From Peptoniphilus lacrimalis DSM 7455 (GTDB lineage Bacteria; Bacillota; Clostridia; Tissierellales; Peptoniphilaceae): DNA of 64,000 nucleotides. Positions 36,099 to 45,868 of the stretch are shown one piece after another (within the stretch, counting starts at the first letter, position 1; each line of letters starts with the position of its first letter). Under the pieces are notes generated by a model. It saw nothing but the letters and a program-made list of their open reading frames with translations, had not been told where the DNA came from and ran no database searches. The DNA lies in NCBI RefSeq assembly GCF_000378725.1, contig NZ_KB900376.1, forward strand, positions 1 to 64,000, read 5' to 3'. The position numbers and the translations under genes were made by a program.

Positions 36099-36725
36099 TT
36101 AGTTCTGTACTACTTTTTTTCTTTTCTTAACTTTCTTCATTCTAAAAAAGTCTTCTCTTTCCTTTTCTCCTAAAATATCTTCAATATATTTTACTGTATT
36201 TTCAAATCTCGGAATTTGAATTTTGTCTAAGGCATTAGCTCTTTTTACTGTTTTCTTAATTTCATCAGCAAGTCTTATACATGAAGATTCAATCTGAGCC
36301 AATTCATAAATTAAATACAATAAATTTTGCATATTTATAGAAGTATCATCTAAATCCATAGTTGAATCATGGAAAGAATATTCTGTTTTAACTTTTTTCT
36401 TATTAAACTTTATTTCAGGAATATCAACACCCATAACTGAACGATTAATAATTTCAAAATCTTCTTCAGGTGCCACATCTTTTGAAATTTCAGAAAGAAG
36501 CTCACTACCCATTGATACTGTTGCTGATTTTAAAGAATCATATGTCTTATCAAAAGTCTTTGAAATTTCTTCCTGCAAATTTTCGGCCTTTTTATTTAAT
36601 TCCATTATTTCCTTAATAAGAACAGTTCTTTTTCTGTCTAAAAGTTCATAACCTTTTCTTGCAAAAGAAAGTTGAGCCTTTATTGCTAAAAGATTAGCCT
36701 TTGTAGGAACTACCTTAGTTGCCAT
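36099..36725 (-). CDS. ntpD: V-type ATPase subunit D (central shaft)
   Basis: This 208-residue shaft subunit rotates inside the A3B3 head. It shows the family start [21 protein letters not shown] and the long helices either side of the middle, with the end helix rich in Lys/Arg ([15 protein letters not shown]). The ATG at 36725 has AGGTG six bases before it, while the upstream ATG at 36734 sits against the ribosome site, so the shorter form is preferred. It is the last gene of the operon. Confidence 0.95.
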   Translation of the reverse strand: MATKVVPTKANLLAIKAQLSFARKGYELLDRKRTVLIKEIMELNKKAENLQEEISKTFDKTYDSLKSATVSMGSELLSEISKDVAPEEDFEIINRSVMGVDIPEIKFNKKKVKTEYSFHDSTMDLDDTSINMQNLLYLIYELAQIESSCIRLADEIKKTVKRANALDKIQIPRFENTVKYIEDILGEKEREDFFRMKKVKKRKKVVQN

Positions 36726-38103
36726 TTTCATCACCTAAATATTTTTCCACATATTTTGGGCTGATTCTGTCCAGATATTCACGTGGTAAAATTCTAAGCA
36801 ATTTCCAACCTAAATCTAGTGTTTCACCAATAGACCTATTTTCATCTTGTTTTTGAGATAAAAATTCCTTTTCAAAAGCTGTTCCAAATTCCAAAACTTT
36901 CTTATCTCCATCAGATAAGTCATCTTGTCCAATAATTTGAGCCAAAGCCCTAACATCTTGAACCCTAGAATAAGATGAGAAAAGTTGGGCAGATAAATCT
37001 GCATGGTCTTCTCTTGTGTATCCTTCACCTATACCGTCTTTCATTAATCTTGAAAGAGAAGGTAGAATATTAATAGGTGGATAAATATCGCTTCCTTGTA
37101 AGTCACGAGAAAGAACTATTTGTCCTTCTGTAATATATCCTGTCAAGTCGGCTATTGGGTGTGTAATATCATCTGAGGGCATTGTCAAAATTGGTATAAG
37201 AGTTACTGAACCATCAATTCCCTTTATCATTCCTGCTCTTTCATACAAAGCAGCCAAATCTGAATAAAGGTGACCTGGATAACCCTTACGAGAAGGAACT
37301 TCTTCTCTACCTGATGAAACTTCACGAAGCGCTTCAGCATATGATGTAATATCTGTCATAATAACAAGCACATGAGTATTTTCTTCGTAAGCTAAATATT
37401 CAGCAGCAGTCAATGCACATTTTGGTGTTATAAGTCTTTCCATAATAGGATCGTCTGCGTAATTGATATACATTACAACCCTTTCATTAACTCCGGCATT
37501 TTTAAAAGCTTCTCTGAAAAAATCAGCTTCATCATGTTTAACTCCAATTGCAGCAAAAACTATGGCAAAATTTTCATTTTTATCTCCTGAAATTTTAGCT
37601 TGTCTAACTATTTGCGCTGCTAATTGATTGTGGTCAAGTCCTGATCCTGAAAATATAGGAAGTTTTTGACCTCTAATTAGAGTCATAAGTCCATCAATTG
37701 AAGAAATACCAGTTTGAATAAAGTTTCTTGGATATTCTCTGGCTACTGGATTAATAGGTCTACCACTAACATTGTAGAATTTACCTGAATAAATATCTCC
37801 ACCTCTGTCTATTGGTTTTGCAATACCGTTAAAAACACGACCTAATATTTCTTTAGATAGAGGAACTTCAAAGGGAACTCCCGTAAATTCCAAGCCAGTA
37901 TTATTTCCAGAAACTCCCATATTTGTTCCATAAACTTGAACAAGAGCTCTGTTGTCATCAATTTTTACGACTTCACCAACTTGTGTTTCATCTGTGGTTT
38001 TTGATTTAATCTTAACAACTTCTCCATAAGAAACTTGGTGGAGATTTGTAACTTCGATCAATGAGCCTTCAATTTTTTCTAGTGTAAAATATTCTTTTTT
38101 CAT
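36715..38103 (-). CDS. ntpB: V-type ATPase subunit B
   Basis: This is the non-catalytic nucleotide-site subunit of the head, 462 residues. It lacks a true P-loop: the stretch [15 protein letters not shown] replaces GxxxxGKT, as is normal for B. Other marks are [25 protein letters not shown] (split here across about 115-140), the [27 protein letters not shown] arginine-finger region, and [18 protein letters not shown]. It overlaps ntpA at the start codon and ntpD at the end. Confidence 0.97.
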   Translation of the reverse strand: MKKEYFTLEKIEGSLIEVTNLHQVSYGEVVKIKSKTTDETQVGEVVKIDDNRALVQVYGTNMGVSGNNTGLEFTGVPFEVPLSKEILGRVFNGIAKPIDRGGDIYSGKFYNVSGRPINPVAREYPRNFIQTGISSIDGLMTLIRGQKLPIFSGSGLDHNQLAAQIVRQAKISGDKNENFAIVFAAIGVKHDEADFFREAFKNAGVNERVVMYINYADDPIMERLITPKCALTAAEYLAYEENTHVLVIMTDITSYAEALREVSSGREEVPSRKGYPGHLYSDLAALYERAGMIKGIDGSVTLIPILTMPSDDITHPIADLTGYITEGQIVLSRDLQGSDIYPPINILPSLSRLMKDGIGEGYTREDHADLSAQLFSSYSRVQDVRALAQIIGQDDLSDGDKKVLEFGTAFEKEFLSQKQDENRSIGETLDLGWKLLRILPREYLDRISPKYVEKYLGDENGN

Positions 38104-39872
38104 TCCGTCACCTCATACTTCACCATAAGATTGGAATAAAAACTTCTAACTTTATTATTTAATTCTACAAACTTATCCATTTGGTCATTTCCAATATTAT
38201 ATTTCATATTAATTACTTCGCCATAAATTTCGTCATTTCTGATTATGGATATTGGAATATTTTCAGATAATGCTTTTTTACCTTCTTCATAAAGAAGATC
38301 AATTGTTTTTAGCATTTCAAATTGTTTAGTTAAAGGCACAAAGGTATCTGTATCATTAAAAGCATTTTGTTGTAAAAATCCAACCTTTACCACTCTTGAA
38401 ATTTCAAGCACTAACCTTGATTCATTAGGTAATACATCTTCACCAACAAGCATTACAATTTCATTTAATTTAGCTTCTTGATGCAAAAGGTCTAAAAATT
38501 TATTCTTTAATTTAGGTAAATCACCATCAAGATTTATATCATAGTAATTTTTAAGTGCATCATTATATTGTGAGTATGAATTCATCCAGTTAATTGCAGG
38601 ATAGTGTCTTGCGTAGGCAAGGTCTTTATCTAAGGCGATAAATACATTAACAAATCTTTTTGTGTTTTCAGTAACTGGTTCAGAAAAGTCCCCACCAGCT
38701 GGAGATACAGCACCAATAAGTGTTACTGAACCTTCATGTCCTGAAAAACTTTCCACATAACCAGCTCTTTCATAGAACTCTGCAACCCTTGATGGTAAAT
38801 ATGCTGGGTATCCTTCTTCTGCAGGCATTTCTTCCAAACGTCCAGAAATTTCTCTTAAAGCTTCAGCCCAACGTGATGTAGAGTCAGCCATTAAAGCAAC
38901 GTGATATCCTTGATCTCTAAAATATTCAGCGATAGTTACCCCTGTATAAATGCTGGCTTCACGGGCAGCTACTGGCATATTTGATGTATTTGCAATTAAA
39001 ATTGTTCTTGACATCAAAGGTTTACCAGTGTTGGGGTCCATTAATTTTGGAAAATCTTCAAGAACTTCTGTCATTTCATTACCACGTTCACCGCAACCGA
39101 TATAAACAATAATATCAGCATCACAATATTTTGCAATTTGGTGTTGGGTCATAGTTTTACCTGTACCAAATCCTCCTGGTATTGCTGTTGTACCACCCTT
39201 AGCTAAAGGGAAAAATACATCAAAAATTCTTTGTCCTGTAACTAAAAGCTTATTTATTGGAAGTCTTTCTAAGCATGGTCTTGGAACTCTGACTGGCCAA
39301 TCTTGGCTAATTTTTACAGAAATTTCATTTCCTTCCTTGTCCCTAACTATAAGAACTTCTTCTTCTATATTGTATTTACCGTCACTTTTTACTGAAACAA
39401 CTTCTCCCTCAACTCCAATTGGTATAAGAACTTTATGTGTGATTATATCTGTTTCAGGAACTTCAGCAAATATTTGACCTTGACTAACCTTATCTCCTAC
39501 CTTTACAAGGAAGTGAGTTTGCCAAAGTTTTTCGGTGTCAAGAGAAATTAAGCCTATACCTTCTGGCATAAAATTGCCATGCTTATCTTTAATATTTGTA
39601 AGAGGTCTTTCAATACCATCAAAAATATTTGATATCAGACCAGGACCAAGTTTTACAGATAGTGGAGCCCCAGTTGAAACTATTGGACTTCCAGCTCTTA
39701 AGCCTTGTGTTTCTTCATAAACTTGTACTGTACCCAAGTCTTTTTCTATAGATATAACTTCCCCAATTAACTTTTCTTCACCTACTACAACCATTTCACG
39801 GATTTTAAAATCCTTCATGTTGTAACCAACAACTACGGGGCCATCAACGCTTTTTATATAAGCTGTATTCAA
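38100..39872 (-). CDS. ntpA: V-type ATPase catalytic subunit A
   Basis: This 590-residue ATP-hydrolysing subunit has the P-loop [13 protein letters not shown] near 232, the non-homologous bulge domain typical of V/A types (about 110-190), [15 protein letters not shown], and [20 protein letters not shown]. The phrase [23 protein letters not shown] is the classic A-subunit block. The gene overlaps ntpE and ntpB by 4 bases each. Confidence 0.98.
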   Translation of the reverse strand: MNTAYIKSVDGPVVVGYNMKDFKIREMVVVGEEKLIGEVISIEKDLGTVQVYEETQGLRAGSPIVSTGAPLSVKLGPGLISNIFDGIERPLTNIKDKHGNFMPEGIGLISLDTEKLWQTHFLVKVGDKVSQGQIFAEVPETDIITHKVLIPIGVEGEVVSVKSDGKYNIEEEVLIVRDKEGNEISVKISQDWPVRVPRPCLERLPINKLLVTGQRIFDVFFPLAKGGTTAIPGGFGTGKTMTQHQIAKYCDADIIVYIGCGERGNEMTEVLEDFPKLMDPNTGKPLMSRTILIANTSNMPVAAREASIYTGVTIAEYFRDQGYHVALMADSTSRWAEALREISGRLEEMPAEEGYPAYLPSRVAEFYERAGYVESFSGHEGSVTLIGAVSPAGGDFSEPVTENTKRFVNVFIALDKDLAYARHYPAINWMNSYSQYNDALKNYYDINLDGDLPKLKNKFLDLLHQEAKLNEIVMLVGEDVLPNESRLVLEISRVVKVGFLQQNAFNDTDTFVPLTKQFEMLKTIDLLYEEGKKALSENIPISIIRNDEIYGEVINMKYNIGNDQMDKFVELNNKVRSFYSNLMVKYEVTE

Positions 39873-40489
39873 TCTTCCACCTCTTTCATTATCAAATGTA
39901 ACATTGAACCAATCTTATAACGACTATCTTCAATTTTTTCAGATAGACTCAGATTTATTTCGTAGTTCCCATTTTTATCAGAAATTATTAATCCACCAAT
40001 TAATTTTTCAGGCAATCTTTTAAATTCCACTGAAATATTATGGCGTTTAGCCTCTTCCAATATTTTGTCTTTTAAAGCATCGCTCTCAGCATCTCTCAAA
40101 TACACATAGATTTCATCATCATCTAAATCTTCTAAGGCTTTAGCAAAAGTGCCAAGGACATACTCGCTATAATTTTCTGTTTTTGTATAATCTTTTAATC
40201 TTATCCTTACCTTTTCCAAAAGTTGATCTAATTGTCTTTCAGCCTCAAAAAGTTCGGCAATACGATTTTCTTCATGAGCTTTTGAGACTAATTCATAACC
40301 ATTTTTGTTAGCTAGATCAACTCTTCTTTTTACAATTTCAGAAGCTGTTTTTTTAAGCTCATCTTCTTTTTCTTTTAGTTTTTGATTATATAAATTCTTT
40401 TCATCCTCTAATTTTTTTCTACATTCTTCACTTTTTTTGGCATAAACCATATGTGTGAAAATTGTAATTTTATTTTCTAGTAAAATCAT
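39869..40489 (-). CDS. ntpE: V-type ATPase subunit E (peripheral stalk)
   Basis: This 206-residue stalk subunit has a long N-terminal helix (about 14-100, Lys/Glu-rich) that pairs with subunit G/H, and a C-terminal head-binding domain (about 105-205, LIGGLIISDKNGNYEINLSLSEKIE). The position before ntpA and the domain order support the call; sequence conservation in this family is low. Confidence 0.85.
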   Translation of the reverse strand: MILLENKITIFTHMVYAKKSEECRKKLEDEKNLYNQKLKEKEDELKKTASEIVKRRVDLANKNGYELVSKAHEENRIAELFEAERQLDQLLEKVRIRLKDYTKTENYSEYVLGTFAKALEDLDDDEIYVYLRDAESDALKDKILEEAKRHNISVEFKRLPEKLIGGLIISDKNGNYEINLSLSEKIEDSRYKIGSMLHLIMKEVED

Positions 40490-40499
40490 ATTAACCTCA

Positions 40500-40805
40500 T
40501 CAACTTATTTTAATTCCTATGGAGTCCTTAATATATTTAAGAATAAAATCTTTTTCCAATCCCTTCTTCAAATCCGGAATTGTAACTACAAGAGGCATTT
40601 TTTGTTCTTTAACTTTTATTAGCTCATCTTGGATTTTATCTTCAACTCCTCGTGTTAAAATAATTATTCCAATATTATTATCATGAGTAGCTGCATATAA
40701 ATTCTTCTTAAGGTCCTCTTTATCCTTGCAATATACTCCTTTGACTCCAGCCAACCTAAGACCTGTTATTATATCTTTGCTGTCAGATAGAAGTATAGAT
40801 TTCAT
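40500..40805 (-). CDS. ntpG: V-type ATPase subunit F
   Basis: This small 101-residue subunit binds the central shaft D. It has a Rossmann-like fold with SDSKDIITGLRLAGVKGVYC at the start, IGIIILTRGVEDKI in the middle and PLVVTIPDLK near 75. In Enterococcus nomenclature this is NtpG. Its start overlaps the ntpK stop. Confidence 0.88.
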   Translation of the reverse strand: MKSILLSDSKDIITGLRLAGVKGVYCKDKEDLKKNLYAATHDNNIGIIILTRGVEDKIQDELIKVKEQKMPLVVTIPDLKKGLEKDFILKYIKDSIGIKIS

Positions 40806-41227
40806 TATAGTCTACCTAAAATCATTATAGAAATAATAAGTCCGTAAATTGCAATACCTTCAGCTAGTCCAAGGTAAATCATAGTCTTACCTAAAATTGA
40901 TGAGTCTTCAGAAATAGCACCAATTGCTGCGGCACCTACTTGTGATACTGCAAGACCAGCACCAATTGAAGCAAGTCCTGTTGAAAGTCCTGCTGCTAAA
41001 AATCCTAAACCGCTACCTTGTTGAGGTGCATTTGTTGCTGCTCTAGTAATTTCTGGAACTAAAGTGATAACTCCAAATACAATTACTGGTACAAAAATAA
41101 TCAAGTTAAGTCTGATAAAAGCTCTAATAAATTTTTGTGACTTCTTTTGTTTAGAAAGAATTACATAACCTGTGCTTGCGAATATAGCAACTAAGGCTAA
41201 AATTGATAAAATCATTAATTTTTCCAT
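40805..41227 (-). CDS. ntpK: V-type ATPase proteolipid subunit K (c ring)
   Basis: This 140-residue ring subunit has four hydrophobic segments, near 4-22, 36-58, 74-102 and 117-139. Only the last bears the ion-binding carboxylate, the Glu in GLAEGIAIYGL (about 124). The third helix has GAGLAVSQVGAAAIGA with a Gln in the place used by Na+-type c subunits, but the residue after the Glu is Gly rather than Ser/Thr. The first two helices carry no acidic residue. Ion choice (H+ or Na+) is therefore open. Confidence 0.93.
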   Translation of the reverse strand: MEKLMILSILALVAIFASTGYVILSKQKKSQKFIRAFIRLNLIIFVPVIVFGVITLVPEITRAATNAPQQGSGLGFLAAGLSTGLASIGAGLAVSQVGAAAIGAISEDSSILGKTMIYLGLAEGIAIYGLIISIMILGRL

Positions 41228-41238
41228 AATACTCTCCT

Positions 41239-43173
41239 TTAATTTTCTTTTAAATTTACATAATCTGGGCGGAATTCATATCCATCACCCTTATAATATT
41301 TACTAAACATTTCATAATATTCAAGTCTTAAAGATTGAATAAATACAATAAGACCTTCAAGGCATATTATAACAATATTACCTAAAATTAAAATTAATAA
41401 ATTTCCTGGGAACTTACCTATCATTTGAGCTAAAGTTTGGAAAGCTAAGAATAAACCAACGTGGTTAATAGCAAAAGCACCAACCCTTATGAAAGAAATA
41501 ATTCCACTCATTGTAGATAAAAGTGCTTCAAGAAGTCCAAACGCTCCTTCTATATAGTAATCTCCAGCAGAAATTTCAGGTATTTCTTTAGTTACCGCAG
41601 ATTTTATAGCCCTCTTTAAAATCATAAGCACAAGAGCTAATATTATCAAAGCTAAGGAAACACCATTATTAATTAATCCTTGAGCTCCCATAACATTCAT
41701 GCCTATATTAATCATAGCAAAGAATATTATGACTCCCATAAATCCTTCCTTGTCAAATATGGCATCAAAAGTTTCCTTTCTAAGAAGCCTATTAACAATT
41801 CCCAATATATAAGATATAAATAAAAGACCTATACCAAAATAAATGGCAATAACAAGAGTTTTATTTATATTATCAAAAGGTTTAAACCATAAACCTTTTA
41901 ATATATCTTCTCTTCCAAAAACTGAACCGTATAAAATACCGAATATACATGATGAAAGACCCATTCTCATCAAAAGTTCTCCAAAGTTTTTGCTTTTTCT
42001 TGCTAAAAGAATTCCTCCTATAAAAAACACAGCCCCTTGACCTAAGTCCCCAAACATAGCTCCAAAGAGTATCATATAAGTAATCGCTAAGAAAGGTGTT
42101 GGGTCAATTTCACGATAATTAGGAGTTCCATACATATTTATTAAAAGTTCAAAGGGTTTAAAAAAATTTAAGTTTTTTAATTTAGTAGGTGGATTTACAC
42201 TGTCTTCCGGCTCAATAAAAGCTACACTTACATCATCATAAGCATATAATATATTAGCCAGTTTATCTATATCAGAAACCCCAACCCAGCAGGACATATA
42301 AAAGTACTTTTTACTCTTTGTTAAATACTTTTTAACCTCTTCAATCTTTTCATAAACAAGCATTGAAGCAAGAGTAACCATCAATTTATCCCTCTTATTT
42401 GTATACAAATCTTTCTTAAAAGATTCAATATCAAAAAGTTCCTTCTTTAAATCTGTTTCAGTTTTCTTTAAATTAAGAAGAATTTCTTTAGCTGTTCCCT
42501 TTTCATTTACAGAAAGGTCAATGTCCCTCCAGTTTAATGACTTTAGAACCCTATCCATTTCGCTTTGCATATCATTAGGATAAATAGCAAGATAGATTTC
42601 ATTGTTGTCAATAGTTGCTGTATGGAAAATCATAGCAACAATAGTATCATAAGATTTTTTTAGCCTTAACCTTCCATCTTTATCTAAAATCCCGAATCTA
42701 ACTGTAAAATATTCCATGTTGGAGATTTCAGAAAGATCTAAATTAACATTTTTAAATAATTTATAATTTTCCTCTATACTTTCAACAGCCTTTAACTTTT
42801 CACGAGTTTCTGTAGATTTAACCATTTTTTCTCGCATTATTTGATAAAACTTTTCAAAATCAATAGATAAATCAATTTTATCTAGAAATTCTTCATCAAT
42901 TTTATCAATTTGCAAAAATTCCATAATTTCTCTGGCTCTTTTTACAGTTTCTTGATTTTTAATATTACTTTTAAAGGTTGTTATATAGTTTAATTCTATA
43001 TTCCTTTCAAGATTTCTTTCATCTTCAAGACTGAATACAAAATTATTTTCATCTAGTTGTGCTTGAGAAGAAACAAATTTAGCCGATTTTACCTTTAGAA
43101 TATCCAATATTATATTATCCATATTATCTAAAGGTGCCATGGCATTCATCATTCTCATTTTTTCAACTGCCAT
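41239..43173 (-). CDS. ntpI: V-type ATPase subunit I (a)
   Basis: This 644-residue membrane stator subunit forms the ion half-channels against the c ring. A soluble N-terminal half (to about 350) is followed by seven or eight membrane helices. It has FGAMFGDLGQGAVFFIGG (about 375) and the helix with LSTMSGIISFIRVGAFAINHVGLFLA (about 550-575), whose Arg faces the c-ring Glu. Size and motifs are normal for the family. Confidence 0.95.
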   Translation of the reverse strand: MAVEKMRMMNAMAPLDNMDNIILDILKVKSAKFVSSQAQLDENNFVFSLEDERNLERNIELNYITTFKSNIKNQETVKRAREIMEFLQIDKIDEEFLDKIDLSIDFEKFYQIMREKMVKSTETREKLKAVESIEENYKLFKNVNLDLSEISNMEYFTVRFGILDKDGRLRLKKSYDTIVAMIFHTATIDNNEIYLAIYPNDMQSEMDRVLKSLNWRDIDLSVNEKGTAKEILLNLKKTETDLKKELFDIESFKKDLYTNKRDKLMVTLASMLVYEKIEEVKKYLTKSKKYFYMSCWVGVSDIDKLANILYAYDDVSVAFIEPEDSVNPPTKLKNLNFFKPFELLINMYGTPNYREIDPTPFLAITYMILFGAMFGDLGQGAVFFIGGILLARKSKNFGELLMRMGLSSCIFGILYGSVFGREDILKGLWFKPFDNINKTLVIAIYFGIGLLFISYILGIVNRLLRKETFDAIFDKEGFMGVIIFFAMINIGMNVMGAQGLINNGVSLALIILALVLMILKRAIKSAVTKEIPEISAGDYYIEGAFGLLEALLSTMSGIISFIRVGAFAINHVGLFLAFQTLAQMIGKFPGNLLILILGNIVIICLEGLIVFIQSLRLEYYEMFSKYYKGDGYEFRPDYVNLKEN

Positions 43174-43177
43174 AATT

Positions 43178-44179
43178 TCACTTCCTTACATTTACAAGGT
43201 AATCACTAACTTTACCTTTGCCAATATCAAGTCTTTGGGCTTCCATAAAGATTTTAATATCCCTAAGTTGGGCCTCAAAAACTACTATAAAACTCAATAA
43301 ATGACCAAAATTACTGTGAGTTTTTCTGAATTCTTTGCACGCAAAGTCATAGCAAAGCCTATTGGCGCTAACAGAAACATTTGCTATAGTTTCTCCATTC
43401 TCATTAAATAAAAAATCATAAGGTGTCTTACTAAGAATAGATTTAAAACCCTTAATATTATCGAGATGCGATAATTCCCTTAAAGTTTGGAAATTTAAGT
43501 ATTTGCCACCAAATATTATAAAATTTATCAGTTCTTCATCTAACAATTTGTAATTTACAGAACCTCTATAAATCCAAATAATATTTGCTATATCTATTTT
43601 TCTGCCAAAAATTTCTGTAAACTCTTCTTTGTTTTCTTTGGAAAAGGCTTTTACGCATTCAATAATCCTTGTATAATACAATTTATCAAGGTTCATTTCC
43701 ATATAGAACAATATTTGATCACTTGGTTCATCAATGTAGGTTCTTAAAGTTCTATAATAAATAGAATTTTTACACTTCTCAACAAAAGTTTTTAAATCCA
43801 TATCGGCAATATCAAAAGTCTTACCATTTAACGAAAACTCATAAGTTTCCTTGTTTCTATCTCTTACTAGAAATCTAAGAGCTTTCTTAAGGTCATTATA
43901 TTCCTTTACTCTAATATATTCATTAAGAAAATCCCTATAAGGACCGCTTAAATAAGAAATAAGTCTTTTAAGTTGCTCATACAAAAACGTATCTAAAGCA
44001 CTTTCAGCTTCATTAGTATTCATTCCAAAATTTAAGTCTTTAAAAAGTTCCTTCGATTTTAAAAATTCAACAGTATCCTTAAAAGAATTTGTTGAAATTA
44101 AAGGTTCAAAGTCCTCAGGGCTTAAAAGTTTAGAATACATAGCATCAATTTTTGCATTAATAGCTACAAAATTACTCAT
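43178..44179 (-). CDS. ntpC: V-type ATPase subunit C (d)
   Basis: This 333-residue subunit caps the c ring and joins it to the central shaft. It is a mostly helical protein with three repeats and the AC39-type features NLDKLYYTRIIECVK (about 164-178) and IIWIYRGSVNYKL (about 203). The open frame starts at 44191, but GAGG six bases before ATG 44179 marks that as the start. Its place before ntpI is unusual, because the common order has C after E. Confidence 0.9.
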   Translation of the reverse strand: MSNFVAINAKIDAMYSKLLSPEDFEPLISTNSFKDTVEFLKSKELFKDLNFGMNTNEAESALDTFLYEQLKRLISYLSGPYRDFLNEYIRVKEYNDLKKALRFLVRDRNKETYEFSLNGKTFDIADMDLKTFVEKCKNSIYYRTLRTYIDEPSDQILFYMEMNLDKLYYTRIIECVKAFSKENKEEFTEIFGRKIDIANIIWIYRGSVNYKLLDEELINFIIFGGKYLNFQTLRELSHLDNIKGFKSILSKTPYDFLFNENGETIANVSVSANRLCYDFACKEFRKTHSNFGHLLSFIVVFEAQLRDIKIFMEAQRLDIGKGKVSDYLVNVRK

Positions 44180-44495
44180 AATCATCCTCATCTAAGATAA
44201 TTTTTAAAGCCTTATCAATTAAATGGTTTTCTTCCTTGTTGTAATCATCTTCAACTTTTTTAAGCCTCTTTCTGTTCTCGCTTAGAATTAAGGAAGCTTT
44301 ATCTTCAAATGATTTTGTGATTTCATTATATTTACTCTTTGCAAGGTCCTTTGCTTGTTCAAGAGTTTTATTTTCCATATCAATAATCCTTTTTTGTAAA
44401 TCTTCTCTGAGATCAAAGATTTCTTTGTTGGTTTTGTTAACCATTTCCTTAGTCTTATTGTCTATGGCAATTATACTATCTATGCTCTCTTTCAA
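44172..44495 (-). CDS. ntpF: V-type ATPase stalk subunit G/H
   Basis: This 107-residue, almost entirely helical protein is rich in Lys and Glu (for example FDLREDLQKRIIDMENKTLE), as expected for the stalk partner of subunit E. It is the first gene of the operon, where the equivalent gene (ntpF/ahaH) is always found. The low-complexity coiled coil gives little sequence signal by itself, so position carries much of the weight. Confidence 0.85.
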   Translation of the reverse strand: MKESIDSIIAIDNKTKEMVNKTNKEIFDLREDLQKRIIDMENKTLEQAKDLAKSKYNEITKSFEDKASLILSENRKRLKKVEDDYNKEENHLIDKALKIILDEDDYE

Positions 44496-44537
44496 ACTTC
44501 TCCCCTTCCTTTAAAATAAAATTACGCCAACAATATG

Positions 44538-44565
44538 ATTATATTCCTTTTATTTAATTAATCAA
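44538..44565 (-). promoter_or_regulatory. Promoter of the V-type ATPase operon
   Basis: Minus strand: TTGATT (44560-44565), a 16-base spacer and TATAAT (44538-44543), about 40 bases before the first gene. Confidence 0.7.
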
Positions 44566-44641
44566 TAGGTTTTGAAAAATTTTTTTCATTGCGGTTAAAC
44601 AGTTGAAATTTAGGGATTAAAAGCCTCAAATAAATGATTAA

Positions 44642-44666
44642 AAATAAGCTCAAGCTAGCTTGAGCT
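44642..44666 (-). terminator. Perfect palindrome, likely terminator of the accessory region
   Basis: AGCTCAAGCTAGCTTGAGCT (44647-44666) is a 10-bp perfect inverted repeat. On the minus strand it is followed by TATTTTTAATC. It lies between the V-ATPase promoter and the accessory genes. The stretch 44667-44842 after it holds nothing recognised. Confidence 0.6.
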
Positions 44667-44842
44667 GTCAGTATTTATAAAATTGTGATTTTTTCTTCTA
44701 TGCCCCGTTTTGAGAAACTTCTGAAAACATCCTGTGCTTGTAATTTTCAGACTTACACAGAGATGGACTATATCCTTAATTAAAAATTGAAAATTATTCT
44801 ACATAAAAGCATCAACTAAATTATGTTTTGAAAAATATATGA

Positions 44843-45067
44843 ACATTATCCAATGCCATAAGTAGAGAAAATGAAAATTCAAATGGTAAGAAATCTATTA
44901 AGCATTATATAAAAAAGCATGACATTATTCCTCTTTTGGTTCTTGTAAATTTCCTTACTTTTGGAAATATATCTTATTTTTATAATTACCTAGATGAATC
45001 TCTTCAAAATAAAATTGCTAGAGCTTTTGGTGAGAGATATAAAGAAAGTTACCAGTATCTCAATTGA
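44843..45067 (+). pseudogene. Abi_2 (AbiD/AbiF-like) phage-abortive protein, remnant
   Basis: Seventy-four plus-strand codons without a start encode a recognisable piece of the Abi_2 family. They include SIKHYIKKHDIIPLLVLVN, then FLTFGNISYFYNYLDES and NKIARAF, matching the family pattern of a His/Asp-rich turn and the LTFGxLSxFY motif. The frame opens after TGA at 44840 and closes at 45065. The N-terminal part and the C-terminal RNxxxH motif that makes the toxin active are missing. From 45068 to 45325 only frame-broken pieces remain. Confidence 0.65.
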
Positions 45068-45325
45068 TGACATATTTGCAATTTCAGGATTTCATAATAA
45101 GTGGTTATTAACTTAGCTATTTCTTTTTTTATTTGCTCACGAATATCCTCAATTTATTAAACAACTTCATCATATTCATTTCGATTTTCCTATTTTTTCA
45201 GCTAATTTTAGTATAGATGAAAAGCTCTTTTCCAACTCTAAGGTATTAGTAGACGTTTTACGGATTTCATCTAATAGAAACTCATAACTTGCAAAGCTCG
45301 ATAAGCATGGCTTTGTTGATTATCA

Positions 45326-45739
45326 TTATTTAATCATGTTACCACTGATTTTATCAAATATTTCTTCTCTTAATTTCCAAATACCTGAATATGGCTGTTC
45401 AATATAGCTAATGTTTTTGTCTTTATATAAATACACTATGCTTGGACTATCTACTGCATTTTTGTGATGGAATTTAAAGATAAGATAATCATTAATATTT
45501 GTGGGCTGATCGTTAACACTTTCCCTACCGGTATCATTGGTGTTTCCCTCAATGTCTGCAATGATGACTGCTATTTCATCTTGATTCTCAATTTTCAAAC
45601 GATCTTCTGAAGTGTTTTTCATAATTTCAATTTCTTTTATTTCTTCGGCTTTTGGTAGATTTATTTTTTTATTACTACCACATGCAGTTAATGACAAAAT
45701 AGTGATTAAAACTAATGCCATTCCAAGATATTTTTTCAT
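45326..45739 (-). CDS. DUF5301-type lipoprotein
   Basis: A lipobox signal (TILSLTACGS, Cys near residue 19) marks a lipid-anchored extracellular protein of 137 residues. The mature part has the features of the small DUF5301 domain (DYLIFKFHHKNAVDSPSIVYLYKD, then YIEQPYSGIWKLREEI). Its function is unknown. The frame starts at 45748, but AGGAG sits right against that ATG and nine bases before ATG 45739, so the latter is preferred. It lies after the ABC exporter in the same direction and may be a co-expressed sensor or immunity lipoprotein; that is inference. Confidence 0.75.
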   Translation of the reverse strand: MKKYLGMALVLITILSLTACGSNKKINLPKAEEIKEIEIMKNTSEDRLKIENQDEIAVIIADIEGNTNDTGRESVNDQPTNINDYLIFKFHHKNAVDSPSIVYLYKDKNISYIEQPYSGIWKLREEIFDKISGNMIK

Positions 45740-45757
45740 AGTTTTCATCTCCTTTTT

Positions 45758-45868
45758 CTATTTATTGTAATTCTCCCTCGGTACAATTCTACACTTTGGC
45801 GTAAAAGGTCCTCTTGGAATTATTTCTGTATTTAGTTTTACTATTAAGTCATGAGTATTTTCTTCGCA
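45758..45868 (-). pseudogene. Orphan C-terminal coding fragment after the permease stop
   Basis: Directly after the permease TGA, in the same frame, 36 sense codons run to a TAG and read as protein-like sequence (HDLIVKLNTEIIPRGPF, TPKCRIVPREN). There is no start codon or ribosome site. It looks like the tail of an older gene left behind when the ABC genes joined here. I do not recognise the family with confidence. Confidence 0.35.
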
